Source of the DNA: an uncultured bacterium
GTDB taxonomy: Bacteria > Verrucomicrobiota > Kiritimatiellia > CAIVKH01
Assembly (NCBI GenBank): GCA_903906425.1
Contig: CAIVKH010000279.1
Coordinates: 50,329-114,328 of the forward strand
Length of the DNA: 64,000 bases
Reading direction: 5' to 3'
Of this stretch, positions 41,395 to 49,961 are shown one piece after another. Under the pieces are notes generated by a model, which saw only the letters and a list, made by a program, of their open reading frames with translations, searched no databases and was not told the DNA's origin. The position numbers and the translations under genes were made by a program. The first letter of the stretch is position 1, and each line of letters starts with the position of its first letter.

Positions 41395-44300
41395 ATGAAC
41401 ATCTCCGAGCCATTCATCAAGCGGCCCGTCGCGACTTCGCTGCTCATGGTAGGCATCCTGCTGATGGGGCTGCTGGGCTACAGCCTGCTGCCGATTTCGG
41501 CGCTGCCGCCGGTGGATTTCCCGACGATCCAGGTCGTGGCGCAATATCCGGGCGCGAGTCCGGACGTGATGGCATCGTCGGTCACGACGCCGCTGGAACG
41601 GCAGTTCGGCCAGATCAGCGGGCTCGGCACGATGACGTCGGTCAGTTCGTTCGGCAACGTGACGATCACGCTGCAATTCGAACTGGAGCGCGACATTGAT
41701 GCGGCCGCGCAGGACGTGCAGGCCGCGATCAACGCGGCGCGCGGTGTGCTGCCGACGGGGATGCCGAATCCGCCGACGTACAACAAAGTGAATCCCGCCG
41801 ACACGCCGATTCTCACGCTCGCGCTCACATCCGATTCGCTGCCGCTCGAAAAGGTGAACGATCTTGCCGACACGACGCTCGCTCAGAAACTTTCCGAAGT
41901 CAGCGGCGTCGGGCTTGTGACCATCGAGGGAAATCAGAAGCCCGCCGTACGCGTTCGCGTGAATCCCGCCGCGATTGCGTCGCTCGGCCTGAGTCTCGAT
42001 GATGTCCGCGTTGCGCTGATTCAAAGCAGCATCAACGCGCCGAAAGGCAGCTTCGACGGCGCGCGCCAGTCGTATGCGATCAACGCGAACGACCAGATTT
42101 TTTCCGCCGCCGATTATCGCAACGTCATCATCGCCTATCGCAACGGATCGCCGATCCGTATTTCCGATCTCGGGGAAACGGTGGACAACGTCGAGAACGT
42201 CCGGCTCGCGAGCTGGGTTGACGGCCATCCCGCCGTGCTGCTCGACATCCAGCGGCAGCCCGGCGCGAACATCATCCAGACCGTGGATCGCGTGAAGCTG
42301 CTGCTGCCGAAACTTCGCACCGCGCTGCCCTCGTCGGTGAAGCTCGCGATCTTCGGCGACCGCACCGAAACGATTCGCGCTTCGATCACGGATGTTCAGT
42401 TCACGCTGCTGCTCACCGTCGGACTCGTCGTGATGGTCATCTTCGTTTTCCTGCGGAAGTTCTGGGCCACGGTAATTCCCAGCATAGCGCTTCCGCTCAC
42501 GCTCATCGGCACGTTCGGCATCATGAAGCTGCTCGGCTTCAGCCTCGACAATCTTTCGCTCATGGCGCTGACGATTTCGACGGGCTTCGTCGTGGACGAT
42601 GCGATTGTGATGATCGAGAACATCGTCCGCTTCATCGAGGCCGGCGACAAGCCGATGGACGCCGCGCTCAAAGGCGCGAAGCAGATCGGCTTCACCATCG
42701 TTTCGCTGAGCGTATCGCTCATCGCGGTTTTCATTCCGCTGCTCTTCATGACCGGCATCGTCGGCCGGCTCTTCCGCGAATTCGCGATCACGTTGAGCGT
42801 CGCTGTCGCCGTGTCTGCGTTCGTTTCGTTGACGCTCACGCCGATGATGTGCGCGCGTTTGCTGCGCAGCGAAAGCGAAGAGAAGCACGGAAAGTTTTTC
42901 CAGCTCACCGAAGGATTTTTCAAAGGCATGCTCGGCGTGTATGACCGCAGTCTGCAATGGGTGCTTCGGCATCAACTCTTCACGCTGTTCATCGCCGCCG
43001 CAACGCTGGTCGCCACGGTCATGCGTTATGTTTTCATTCCGAAAGGACTGCTGCCTCAGCAGGACACCGGTCTCATCGTTGGCGTCACCGACGCGGCGCA
43101 GTCCATCTCGTACAAGGCGATGGTCGCGCGCCAGCGGGAGATCGCCGACATCGTGCGACGCGATCCCGATGTGAAGAGCGTCGCATCGTTCGTCGGCGCG
43201 GGCACCGTGAACGCGACCGTGAATTCCGGCCGGCTCTACATCAACCTCAATTCCCTCGACAAACGCACCACGAGCGCCGCCGACATCATCAACCGGCTTC
43301 GCGCGGCGACCGAATCCGTGCATGGCATCACGCTTTTCATGCAGGCCGCGCAGGACGTGCAGATCGACAGCCGCGTCAGCCGCACGCAATACCAGTATAC
43401 GCTGCAAGACGCCGACAGCGCCGAACTCGCCGAATGGGGCACGAAGCTGCTGACCAAATTGCAACAGCAGCCGGAACTCTCCGATGTCGCCAGCGACCAG
43501 CAAAGCGGCGGGATGCAGGTCAGCGTCAGCGTGGATCGCGAAAAGGCATCGCGTCTCAACATCCTTCCGCAGGCGATTGACGACACGCTCTACGACGCCT
43601 TCGGCCAGCGCCAGGTCGCGACGATATTCACGCAGCTCAACCAATATCGCGTCGTCCTCGAAGTCGATCCGCAGTTCCAGCAATCGCCCGAATCGCTCGA
43701 CAAAATCTACGTCAAATCCACGACCGGCCAGATGATCCCGCTCACCGCCTTCGCCTCCGTGAAGATCGGCACCGCGCCGCTATCCATCGTCCACGAAGGC
43801 CAGTTCCCCGCGATCACGCTCTCGTTCAACCTCGCGCCCGGCAAATCGCTCGGCGAAGCCGTCGAAGCCATCGGCCGCGCCTCGACGGAAATCGCCCTGC
43901 CCGAAACCGTCGCCACTTCGTACTCCGGCAGCGCCGCCGAATTCCGCACCTCGCTCAAGAGCGAACCGTTCCTGATTCTCGCCGCGATCATCGTCATCTA
44001 CATCGTCCTCGGCGTCCTCTACGAAAGCTACATCCACCCGCTCACGATTCTTTCCAGCCTCCCGTCCGCCGGCGTCGGCGCGCTCGTCGCGATGATCGTC
44101 TGCCGCGATCCGATGTCGCTGATCTCGCTCATCGGCATCATCCTCCTCATCGGCATCGTGAAGAAAAACGCGATCATGATGATCGACTTTGCGCTCGAAG
44201 CCGAACGCGTGGAAAAACTGTCGCCCGAGGAATCCATCTACAAAGCGTGCCTCCTGCGTTTCCGCCCGATCATGATGACGACGATGGCCGCGCTGCTCGG

Positions 44301-44541
44301 CGCGCTCCCCCTCGCGCTCCAGCACGGCAACGGCTCCGAACTCCGCCGCCCGCTTGGCATCTCCATCGTCGGCGGCCTGCTGCTCTCCCAATTCCTGACG
44401 CTCTACACCACGCCCGTCATCTATCTCTACCTCGACCGCATCTCCGCCCGCTTCCGCCGCCGCAAGACCGATGTCGATGCATCGGAAATTTCCAATGATT
44501 GGAAAAAGGACTCAGCCAAACTTCCAACTATTGTAAATTAA
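41395..44541 (+). CDS. RND multidrug efflux permease, first copy (MdtB-like)
   Basis: The 1048-aa HAE1-type proton antiporter has two repeats of six transmembrane helices with large periplasmic loops. It starts MNISEPFIKRPVATSLLMVG. Proton-relay Asp pair is in TGFVVDDAIVMIENIVRFIE (TM4) and the matching Lys is in GIVKKNAIMMIDFALEAERV (TM10). It pairs with the adaptor upstream and a second permease downstream, as in MdtABC pumps. The last 17 residues (EISNDWKKDSAKLPTIVN) come from a palindrome pair, so the native C-terminus has been replaced. Confidence 0.95.
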   Translation: MNISEPFIKRPVATSLLMVGILLMGLLGYSLLPISALPPVDFPTIQVVAQYPGASPDVMASSVTTPLERQFGQISGLGTMTSVSSFGNVTITLQFELERDIDAAAQDVQAAINAARGVLPTGMPNPPTYNKVNPADTPILTLALTSDSLPLEKVNDLADTTLAQKLSEVSGVGLVTIEGNQKPAVRVRVNPAAIASLGLSLDDVRVALIQSSINAPKGSFDGARQSYAINANDQIFSAADYRNVIIAYRNGSPIRISDLGETVDNVENVRLASWVDGHPAVLLDIQRQPGANIIQTVDRVKLLLPKLRTALPSSVKLAIFGDRTETIRASITDVQFTLLLTVGLVVMVIFVFLRKFWATVIPSIALPLTLIGTFGIMKLLGFSLDNLSLMALTISTGFVVDDAIVMIENIVRFIEAGDKPMDAALKGAKQIGFTIVSLSVSLIAVFIPLLFMTGIVGRLFREFAITLSVAVAVSAFVSLTLTPMMCARLLRSESEEKHGKFFQLTEGFFKGMLGVYDRSLQWVLRHQLFTLFIAAATLVATVMRYVFIPKGLLPQQDTGLIVGVTDAAQSISYKAMVARQREIADIVRRDPDVKSVASFVGAGTVNATVNSGRLYINLNSLDKRTTSAADIINRLRAATESVHGITLFMQAAQDVQIDSRVSRTQYQYTLQDADSAELAEWGTKLLTKLQQQPELSDVASDQQSGGMQVSVSVDREKASRLNILPQAIDDTLYDAFGQRQVATIFTQLNQYRVVLEVDPQFQQSPESLDKIYVKSTTGQMIPLTAFASVKIGTAPLSIVHEGQFPAITLSFNLAPGKSLGEAVEAIGRASTEIALPETVATSYSGSAAEFRTSLKSEPFLILAAIIVIYIVLGVLYESYIHPLTILSSLPSAGVGALVAMIVCRDPMSLISLIGIILLIGIVKKNAIMMIDFALEAERVEKLSPEESIYKACLLRFRPIMMTTMAALLGALPLALQHGNGSELRRPLGISIVGGLLLSQFLTLYTTPVIYLYLDRISARFRRRKTDVDASEISNDWKKDSAKLPTIVN
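44490..44536. repeat. Palindrome pair, locus 16, inside the end of the first RND permease gene
   Basis: TTCCAATGATTGGAA (44490-44504) and a decayed TTCCAACTATTGTAA (44522-44536), 32 bp apart. It is translated as SNDWKKDSAKLPTIV, and the permease stop codon follows 2 codons later at 44539-44541. Confidence 0.93.
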
Positions 44542-44565
44542 AGTACTTCGTATTGTAGAGTACTT
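44541..44565. repeat. Short inverted repeat between the two RND permease genes
   Basis: AAGTACT (44541-44547) and AGTACTT (44559-44565) are perfect inverted 7-mers, 11 nt apart, 14 nt upstream of the second permease ATG. It might be an operator or a translation-affecting hairpin. Confidence 0.55.
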
Positions 44566-44578
44566 ACAGCCGCCAACC

Positions 44579-47500
44579 ATGAACATCTCCGAGCCATTCA
44601 TTAAACGTCCGGTGGCGACTTCGCTGCTGGCGATGGGGCTGTTTCTGAGCGGAGCGGCGGCGTATCGCTACATGCCGGTCGCGGCGATTCCGCGCGTGGA
44701 TTTCGCGATGATCTCGGTCGAGGCATCGCTACCGGGCGCGGACCCGGCGACGGTCGCTTCGTCGCTCGCGACGCCGCTGGAGCGCAGACTCGGGCAGATC
44801 GCGGGCGTGTCGGAAATGACGTCGGTCAGCACGCTGGGCGGCTGCAACATCTCGCTGCAATTCGACCTGAACCGCAAGATTGACGGGGCCGCGCGCGATG
44901 TACAGGCGGCGATCAATGCATCGGCGAGCGACCTGCCGATCAACCTGCCGGCACCGCCGACGTATCACAAGGTGAACCCGGCGGATGCGCCGATCATGAT
45001 CATGGCTCTCACGTCGCCAACGCTGCCGCTGCCGGATATTTTCGAGTTCGCGGATTCGATCCTCGGCCAGAAGCTGAGCCAGATCGAGGGCGTTAGCCAG
45101 GCGACGATCAGCGGCGCGGCGCGGTCGGCCGTGCGCGTGCAGGTGAATCCGTCGGCGCTCGCGGCAGCGAACGTCAGTCTGGAGGATATCCGTGCAACGC
45201 TCGCACAAGCGAATGTAAATCTGCCGCTCGGAAGTTTCGACGGAGACGCAATCACGCACACGATTGTGATCAACGGCCAGATGACGGACCCGGAGCCGTA
45301 TCAGAAGCTCATCCTCACGCAGCGCGGCAAGACGCCGGTGAAGCTCGATGCGTTTGGTCGCGCGGTTGAAGGCGTGGAGAACAATCGCCTCGCCGGCTGG
45401 TCGGGGACGAATGCGGCGGTGCTGGTGATCGTCCGAAAGCAGGCGGGCGCAAACGTGATTGAAACCGTGGATCGCATTCGCGCCGCGCTGCCACAGCTTG
45501 AGCGATGGATGCCTCCGTCAGTGAAACTTTCGATTGTGAGTGACCGCACGAAGACGATCCGCGCGTCCGTTCACGACGTGCAGATTTCGCTGATGCTCAG
45601 CATCTCGCTGGTCGTGATGGTCGTGTTTATTTTTCTGCGCCGGCTGTGGCCGACGTTCATTGCGTGCATCACGGTTCCGCTCGCGCTGTCGGGAACGGTC
45701 GCGCTCATGTATCTGCTCGATTACAGCCTCGACAATCTTTCGCTGATGGCGATCACGATTTCGGTCGGCTTCGTCGTGGATGATGCGATTGTGGTCATCG
45801 AGAATATCCAGCGGTTCATCGAACACGGAGAGAAGCCGATGGCGGCGGCGTTCAAGGGCGCGCGACAAATCGGTTTCACCGTCGTCTCGATGAGTCTTTC
45901 GCTGATCGCGGTCTTCATTCCTCTTTTGTTTATGAGCGGACTCGTGGGCCGGATGTTCCATGAATTCGCCGTGACGGTGAGCCTCGCGATTCTCGTGTCC
46001 GGCGTGATCTCGCTCACGCTGACTCCGATGCTTTGCTCGCGATTCCTGCAAGCCGAGGAAGACATGCCGAAGCCCAACTGGTTTAGCCGAATTTGTGAAC
46101 GCGGATACCAGTGGTTGCTCTGGCACTACGAAGCCGGGCTGCGATGGATTCTTCGCCATCACGCATTCACGCTCATCGTCGCGGTGCTCACGCTGATCGG
46201 CACGATCTATCTGTATCGCATCGTGCCGAAGGGATTTTTCCCGCAGCAGGACACGGGCGTGCTGATGGGAACAACCGAGGCATCGCAGGACATTTCTTTT
46301 TCGGCAATGGCTGAGCTGCAAAAGAAGGTTGCGGGCATCGTGCTCGCCGATCCAGCGGTGGAAAGTCTCGCGTCGTTCATCGGCGCGGCGCAAGGCAGCT
46401 CGACGGCGAACAACGGACGAATGTTCATCACGCTCAAGCCGCTGCCCGAGCGAAAGGACAGCGCGGACGTGGTCGTGAACCGCCTGCGCAAGCAACTCGG
46501 CCGGGTCGTCGGCATCAACCTGTACCTCCAGGCCGTTCAGGATCTCCGCATCGGCGGGCGGTTGAGCAAGGCGCAGTTTCAATATGCGCTCCAGGCTTCA
46601 GACCTCAACGAACTTGGCGAATGGTCCACGAAGCTGGTGGACAAACTTCGCCAGGCGCCTGAACTCCGCGACGTGACCAGCGACCAGCAGACGAGCGGCT
46701 TGCAAATGAATGTCGTGATTGACCGCGACGCCGCGGCGCGCATGGGCGTTTCGCTCATCTCGATTGATAACACGCTCTACGACGCGTTCGGCCAGCGGCA
46801 GGTTTCGACGATTTACACGGCCTACAACCAGCATCACGTTGTGCTCGAAGCGAACCCATCGCTGCAACTTGATCCGGCCGCGCTGAACAAGATTTACGTC
46901 CGCTCCAACACCGGTCGCCAGGTTCCGCTGAGCAGCGTCGCGAAGTTCGAAGTTTCGAACACGAGCCTGTCCGTGAATCACCAGAGCCAGTTTCCCGCCG
47001 TCACGCTGTCGTTCAATCTCGCGCCCGGCGTCGCGCTCGGAGACGCCACGGAAATTCTTCGCCAATCCACCGAAGAACTCCACATGCCGTCCACGGTGCA
47101 TGGCAGCTTTCAGGGAACCGCACAGGTGTTTCAGTCATCGCTCAGCAACATGCCGCTGCTCATCGCCGCCGCGCTGATCGCCGTCTATGTCGTGCTCGGG
47201 ATGCTCTACGAAAGTCTCATTCATCCGCTCACGATTCTCTCGACGCTGCCCTCCGCCGGCCTCGGCGCGATCCTCGCGATGATCGTAACTGCTTACGATC
47301 TCTCATTGGTTTCGTTCATCGGCATCATCCTGCTCATGGGCATCGTGAAAAAAAATGCGATCATGATGATCGACTTCGCGCTCGACGCCGAACGACAGCA
47401 GCGCCTGACTCCGGAAGAAGCGATCTACCAAGCCTGCGTGGTCCGTTTTCGTCCAATCATGATGACCACGATGGCCGCCTTGCTCGGCTCCGTTCCGCTC

Positions 47501-47710
47501 GCCATCGGCATGGGTGCGGGATCCGAGCTTCGCCGCCCGCTCGGCATCGCCGTCGTCGGCGGGCTCATGATTTCCCAAGTGCTGACGCTCTACACCACGC
47601 CGGTCATCTATCTGACCATCGAAAAAGTCCGCCTGCGGCTGGCCGCATTGAAGCGCAGGCTGCGCGGGCTTGGCGTGGAAACCACAGCACCAGCAGACGC
47701 GACGATATGA
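44579..47710 (+). CDS. RND multidrug efflux permease, second copy (MdtC-like)
   Basis: The 1043-aa permease is a paralogue of the first (both start MNISEPFIKRPVATSLL) but well diverged. The Asp pair is in SVGFVVDDAIVVIENIQRFI and the Lys in GIVKKNAIMMIDFALDAERQ. Two permeases in tandem suggest a heteromeric MdtB2C-type pump, although each carries a complete proton relay, so two homotrimers are also possible. The downstream outer-membrane gene overlaps its stop by 4 bp (ATGA). Its C-terminus is intact, unlike that of the first copy. Confidence 0.95.
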   Translation: MNISEPFIKRPVATSLLAMGLFLSGAAAYRYMPVAAIPRVDFAMISVEASLPGADPATVASSLATPLERRLGQIAGVSEMTSVSTLGGCNISLQFDLNRKIDGAARDVQAAINASASDLPINLPAPPTYHKVNPADAPIMIMALTSPTLPLPDIFEFADSILGQKLSQIEGVSQATISGAARSAVRVQVNPSALAAANVSLEDIRATLAQANVNLPLGSFDGDAITHTIVINGQMTDPEPYQKLILTQRGKTPVKLDAFGRAVEGVENNRLAGWSGTNAAVLVIVRKQAGANVIETVDRIRAALPQLERWMPPSVKLSIVSDRTKTIRASVHDVQISLMLSISLVVMVVFIFLRRLWPTFIACITVPLALSGTVALMYLLDYSLDNLSLMAITISVGFVVDDAIVVIENIQRFIEHGEKPMAAAFKGARQIGFTVVSMSLSLIAVFIPLLFMSGLVGRMFHEFAVTVSLAILVSGVISLTLTPMLCSRFLQAEEDMPKPNWFSRICERGYQWLLWHYEAGLRWILRHHAFTLIVAVLTLIGTIYLYRIVPKGFFPQQDTGVLMGTTEASQDISFSAMAELQKKVAGIVLADPAVESLASFIGAAQGSSTANNGRMFITLKPLPERKDSADVVVNRLRKQLGRVVGINLYLQAVQDLRIGGRLSKAQFQYALQASDLNELGEWSTKLVDKLRQAPELRDVTSDQQTSGLQMNVVIDRDAAARMGVSLISIDNTLYDAFGQRQVSTIYTAYNQHHVVLEANPSLQLDPAALNKIYVRSNTGRQVPLSSVAKFEVSNTSLSVNHQSQFPAVTLSFNLAPGVALGDATEILRQSTEELHMPSTVHGSFQGTAQVFQSSLSNMPLLIAAALIAVYVVLGMLYESLIHPLTILSTLPSAGLGAILAMIVTAYDLSLVSFIGIILLMGIVKKNAIMMIDFALDAERQQRLTPEEAIYQACVVRFRPIMMTTMAALLGSVPLAIGMGAGSELRRPLGIAVVGGLMISQVLTLYTTPVIYLTIEKVRLRLAALKRRLRGLGVETTAPADATI

Positions 47711-49251
47711 AAATGAAATCAAAAAAACTTCACGCGCCGAATTTCCAATCATTGGAAATTTGCGCGCCGTCAGTTTCCAATCATTGGGAATCTACGACCC
47801 GCTTCGCGTTGGCGGCAGGCGCGGCGGCTTTACTGGCGGGCTGCGGCTCGGTCGGGCCGGACTATCATCGGCCTGAAGCGATGCCGACGAATGTCATGCC
47901 CGTCGCATTTGGCGATGCCGCGATCACGAATGCCGGCGAGTGGAAGACCGCGCAACCTTCCGCCGATATTCCGCGCGGTGCATGGTGGCAGGTTTTCAAC
48001 GATGCGGAATTGAACCGTCTTGAAATGCTCGCGACGACGAACAACCAAGAGCTGGCTGTCGCGCTTGCGAACTTCGAACAGGCTCGGGCCGCTGCGAATC
48101 TTGCGCGCGCGGATTTTTATCCGCAGATCAACGGCGCGCCATCGGCATCGCGACAGCGCACGAGCGCCAATGCGTCGCCCACTGCGGCGGGCAAGAGCAG
48201 GACGTTCAACAGTTACAACGTCTCCGCCGATGCGAGCTGGGAAGTTGATCTGTGGGGCCGCGTCCGCCGCGAAGTCGAAAGCGCGAACGCGAAGCTGGCC
48301 GCATCCGCCGATGATCTCGAAGCGGCGAAGCTGGCGGTTCAGGCGGAGGTCGCCATCGATTACTTCGCGCTGCGCGCGCTTGACGCGAAGTCGGCTCTGT
48401 TTCAGGAAACGGTCGGTGCCTATCAGCGCGCGGTGGAACTAACGCAGAGCCGGCATAAGAATGGAGTCGCCACGGAACTCGACGTCGCGCAGGCCGAGAC
48501 GCAATTGAAGAGCGCGCAAGCCGCGATTCCGGCGGTTGATTTGCAGCGCGCCCAGTTACGTCACGCGCTCGCCGTGCTCTGCGGAAAACCGGCGACGACT
48601 TTTGCGCTAACGCCCGACACGGTTTCCTCGACAAATCTTCCCGCCATTCCGCTCGCCGTTCCGAGTGAGTGGCTGGAGCGGCGACCCGACATAGCGGCCG
48701 CCGAACGCCGCATGGCCGCGGCCAACGCGGATATCGGAATCGCGACCGCCGCGTTCTATCCGCGACTTCTGCTGAACGGCTCCGGCGGATTTGAATCCAT
48801 CAGTGCAAGCTCGCTCTTTGACTTGCCGAGCCGGTTGTGGGCCATCGGACCATCGTTGCAAGTTCCGCTCTTCACCGGCGGGCGTACGCGCGCCCAGATC
48901 GAATCTGCCAAGGCTGCCTATGACGGCACTGTCGCGAGTTACCGGCAGACTGTTCTGAGCGCTTTTCAAGAAGTGGAAGACCAATTAGCCGCGCAACGAT
49001 TTCTTGCAGAGCAGTTGGAAGAAGAAAATGCGGCGCTGATATTCGCCCGTCGCACACTTGAGATTTCGACCAATCGCTACAAATCCGGTGTCGAAGCCTA
49101 CCTCGATGTCATCACCGCTCAGACAACCGTCCTGACGCACGAACAAACAGTCATCCAGCTTCGCGGTCAGCGCCTCTCCATGAGTGTATCTCTGATCAAA
49201 GCGTTGGGTGCAGGATGGAACCGGAATCTCACGTCAACAATTGGGAAATAG
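47707..49251 (+). CDS. Outer-membrane efflux lipoprotein (NodT/OprM-like) with repeat-interrupted signal peptide
   Basis: The 514-aa TolC-type channel subunit has two repeated helical domains (LAVALANFEQARAAANLARA, ASWEVDLWGRVRREVESANA, LDVAQAETQLKSAQAAIPAV, EWLERRPDIAAAERRMAAAN). The lipobox is AAALLAGCGSV with Cys at about residue 46, so it is lipid-anchored. A palindrome pair is translated in frame as FQSLEICAPSVSNHWES between the basic MKMKSKK and the hydrophobic core FALAAGAAALLAG. This lengthens the signal-peptide n-region by 16-17 residues. An alternative start beyond the repeat is not evident. The gene overlaps the second permease by 4 bp and ends the operon. Confidence 0.93.
   Translation: MKMKSKKLHAPNFQSLEICAPSVSNHWESTTRFALAAGAAALLAGCGSVGPDYHRPEAMPTNVMPVAFGDAAITNAGEWKTAQPSADIPRGAWWQVFNDAELNRLEMLATTNNQELAVALANFEQARAAANLARADFYPQINGAPSASRQRTSANASPTAAGKSRTFNSYNVSADASWEVDLWGRVRREVESANAKLAASADDLEAAKLAVQAEVAIDYFALRALDAKSALFQETVGAYQRAVELTQSRHKNGVATELDVAQAETQLKSAQAAIPAVDLQRAQLRHALAVLCGKPATTFALTPDTVSSTNLPAIPLAVPSEWLERRPDIAAAERRMAAANADIGIATAAFYPRLLLNGSGGFESISASSLFDLPSRLWAIGPSLQVPLFTGGRTRAQIESAKAAYDGTVASYRQTVLSAFQEVEDQLAAQRFLAEQLEEENAALIFARRTLEISTNRYKSGVEAYLDVITAQTTVLTHEQTVIQLRGQRLSMSVSLIKALGAGWNRNLTSTIGK
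47743..47789. repeat. Palindrome pair, locus 17, inside the signal peptide of the efflux lipoprotein
   Basis: TTCCAATCATTGGAA (47743-47757) and TTCCAATCATTGGGA (47775-47789), 32 bp apart, starting 36 bp after the ATG and read in frame. Confidence 0.95.
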
Positions 49252-49878
49252 CTCACCGGAATACAAATGATCCCCGCCTGTGAATCTGATCACGTAGATG
49301 CGCGGGTGAAAGGTGGAGTTGGACTGCCTCTGCTCAAAACGTCGAGGTTGCGTCAGGAGATGAAGTGTTGAGGCGCATTCGCGAGCAGTCGGAAGGTCGG
49401 TCTCCGACTGCAAGAACCGGGACGTTTTTTCACTGAGCAGGGCTTCACTGATCGCACCCGCGCCCATGGACGGCTTTTTTCCGACTGGACGCTGTCGAGA
49501 ACTTACGCGGCGGTTCCGTGCCTGTGAGCAGTTCGTACGAGCGGTTCCGAAGGCCGACGTGACGCGTGTGTTGCCGGATTTTGTGACACTGCAAATCGGC
49601 GGAAGCGTTCTCATTCATACTTCCGATGCGCCGCGTTTTGTCCAAGCCATTCACGAGCCCGCGACCGATGCAGGCGGTGCGTTGGAATTCAGGATGGCGT
49701 CGCGATGCGTCGCCATCAAGGGCACCACCATTCAGCCATGCATGTTGAAATTTCCATCGTGCAAGGCTCGATACGTCGCAGACAGCGCACAAGCCTGGCA
49801 GTCTTTTACGCGATTTGGGGTCAAAACAAGTGCGTGCTTGCGATGTGAAACCATTGTGTTTATCGTGTTTTTTGAAGT
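49252..49878. other. 627-bp stretch without a recognisable gene
   Basis: Overlapping open frames of 115-140 codons occur on both strands here (for example 49466-49888 plus and 49234-49614 minus), but none has a convincing start, signal or family motif, and several frames are equally open. I see no palindrome pair. It could be a decayed element or an uncharacterised noncoding region next to the tRNA. Confidence 0.5.
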
Positions 49879-49955
49879 GCGCCCGTAGCTCAACTGGATA
49901 GAGCGTCAGCCTCCGAAGCTGAAGGTTGTGGGTTCGACCCCCGCCGAGCGCACCA
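49879..49955 (+). tRNA. tRNA-Arg (anticodon CCG)
   Basis: A 77-nt cloverleaf with encoded CCA. Acceptor GCGCCCG pairs with CGAGCGC (one C-A mismatch at 5-68), the D-arm is GCTC/GAGC, the anticodon stem TCAGC/GCTGA has loop CTCCGAA (anticodon CCG), and the T-arm contains GGTTCGAC. It reads CGG arginine codons, common in this GC-rich genome. It faces the convergent patB gene, whose stop lies 7 bp beyond. Confidence 0.93.
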
Positions 49956-49961
49956 GATTCT

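Noticed and set aside
40909..43683. A 924-codon open frame antisense to the efflux adaptor and first RND permease
   Set aside because: It is Arg/Asp/His-rich with no motif and exists because GC-rich third positions suppress stops on the opposite strand; the plus-strand genes have full family signatures.
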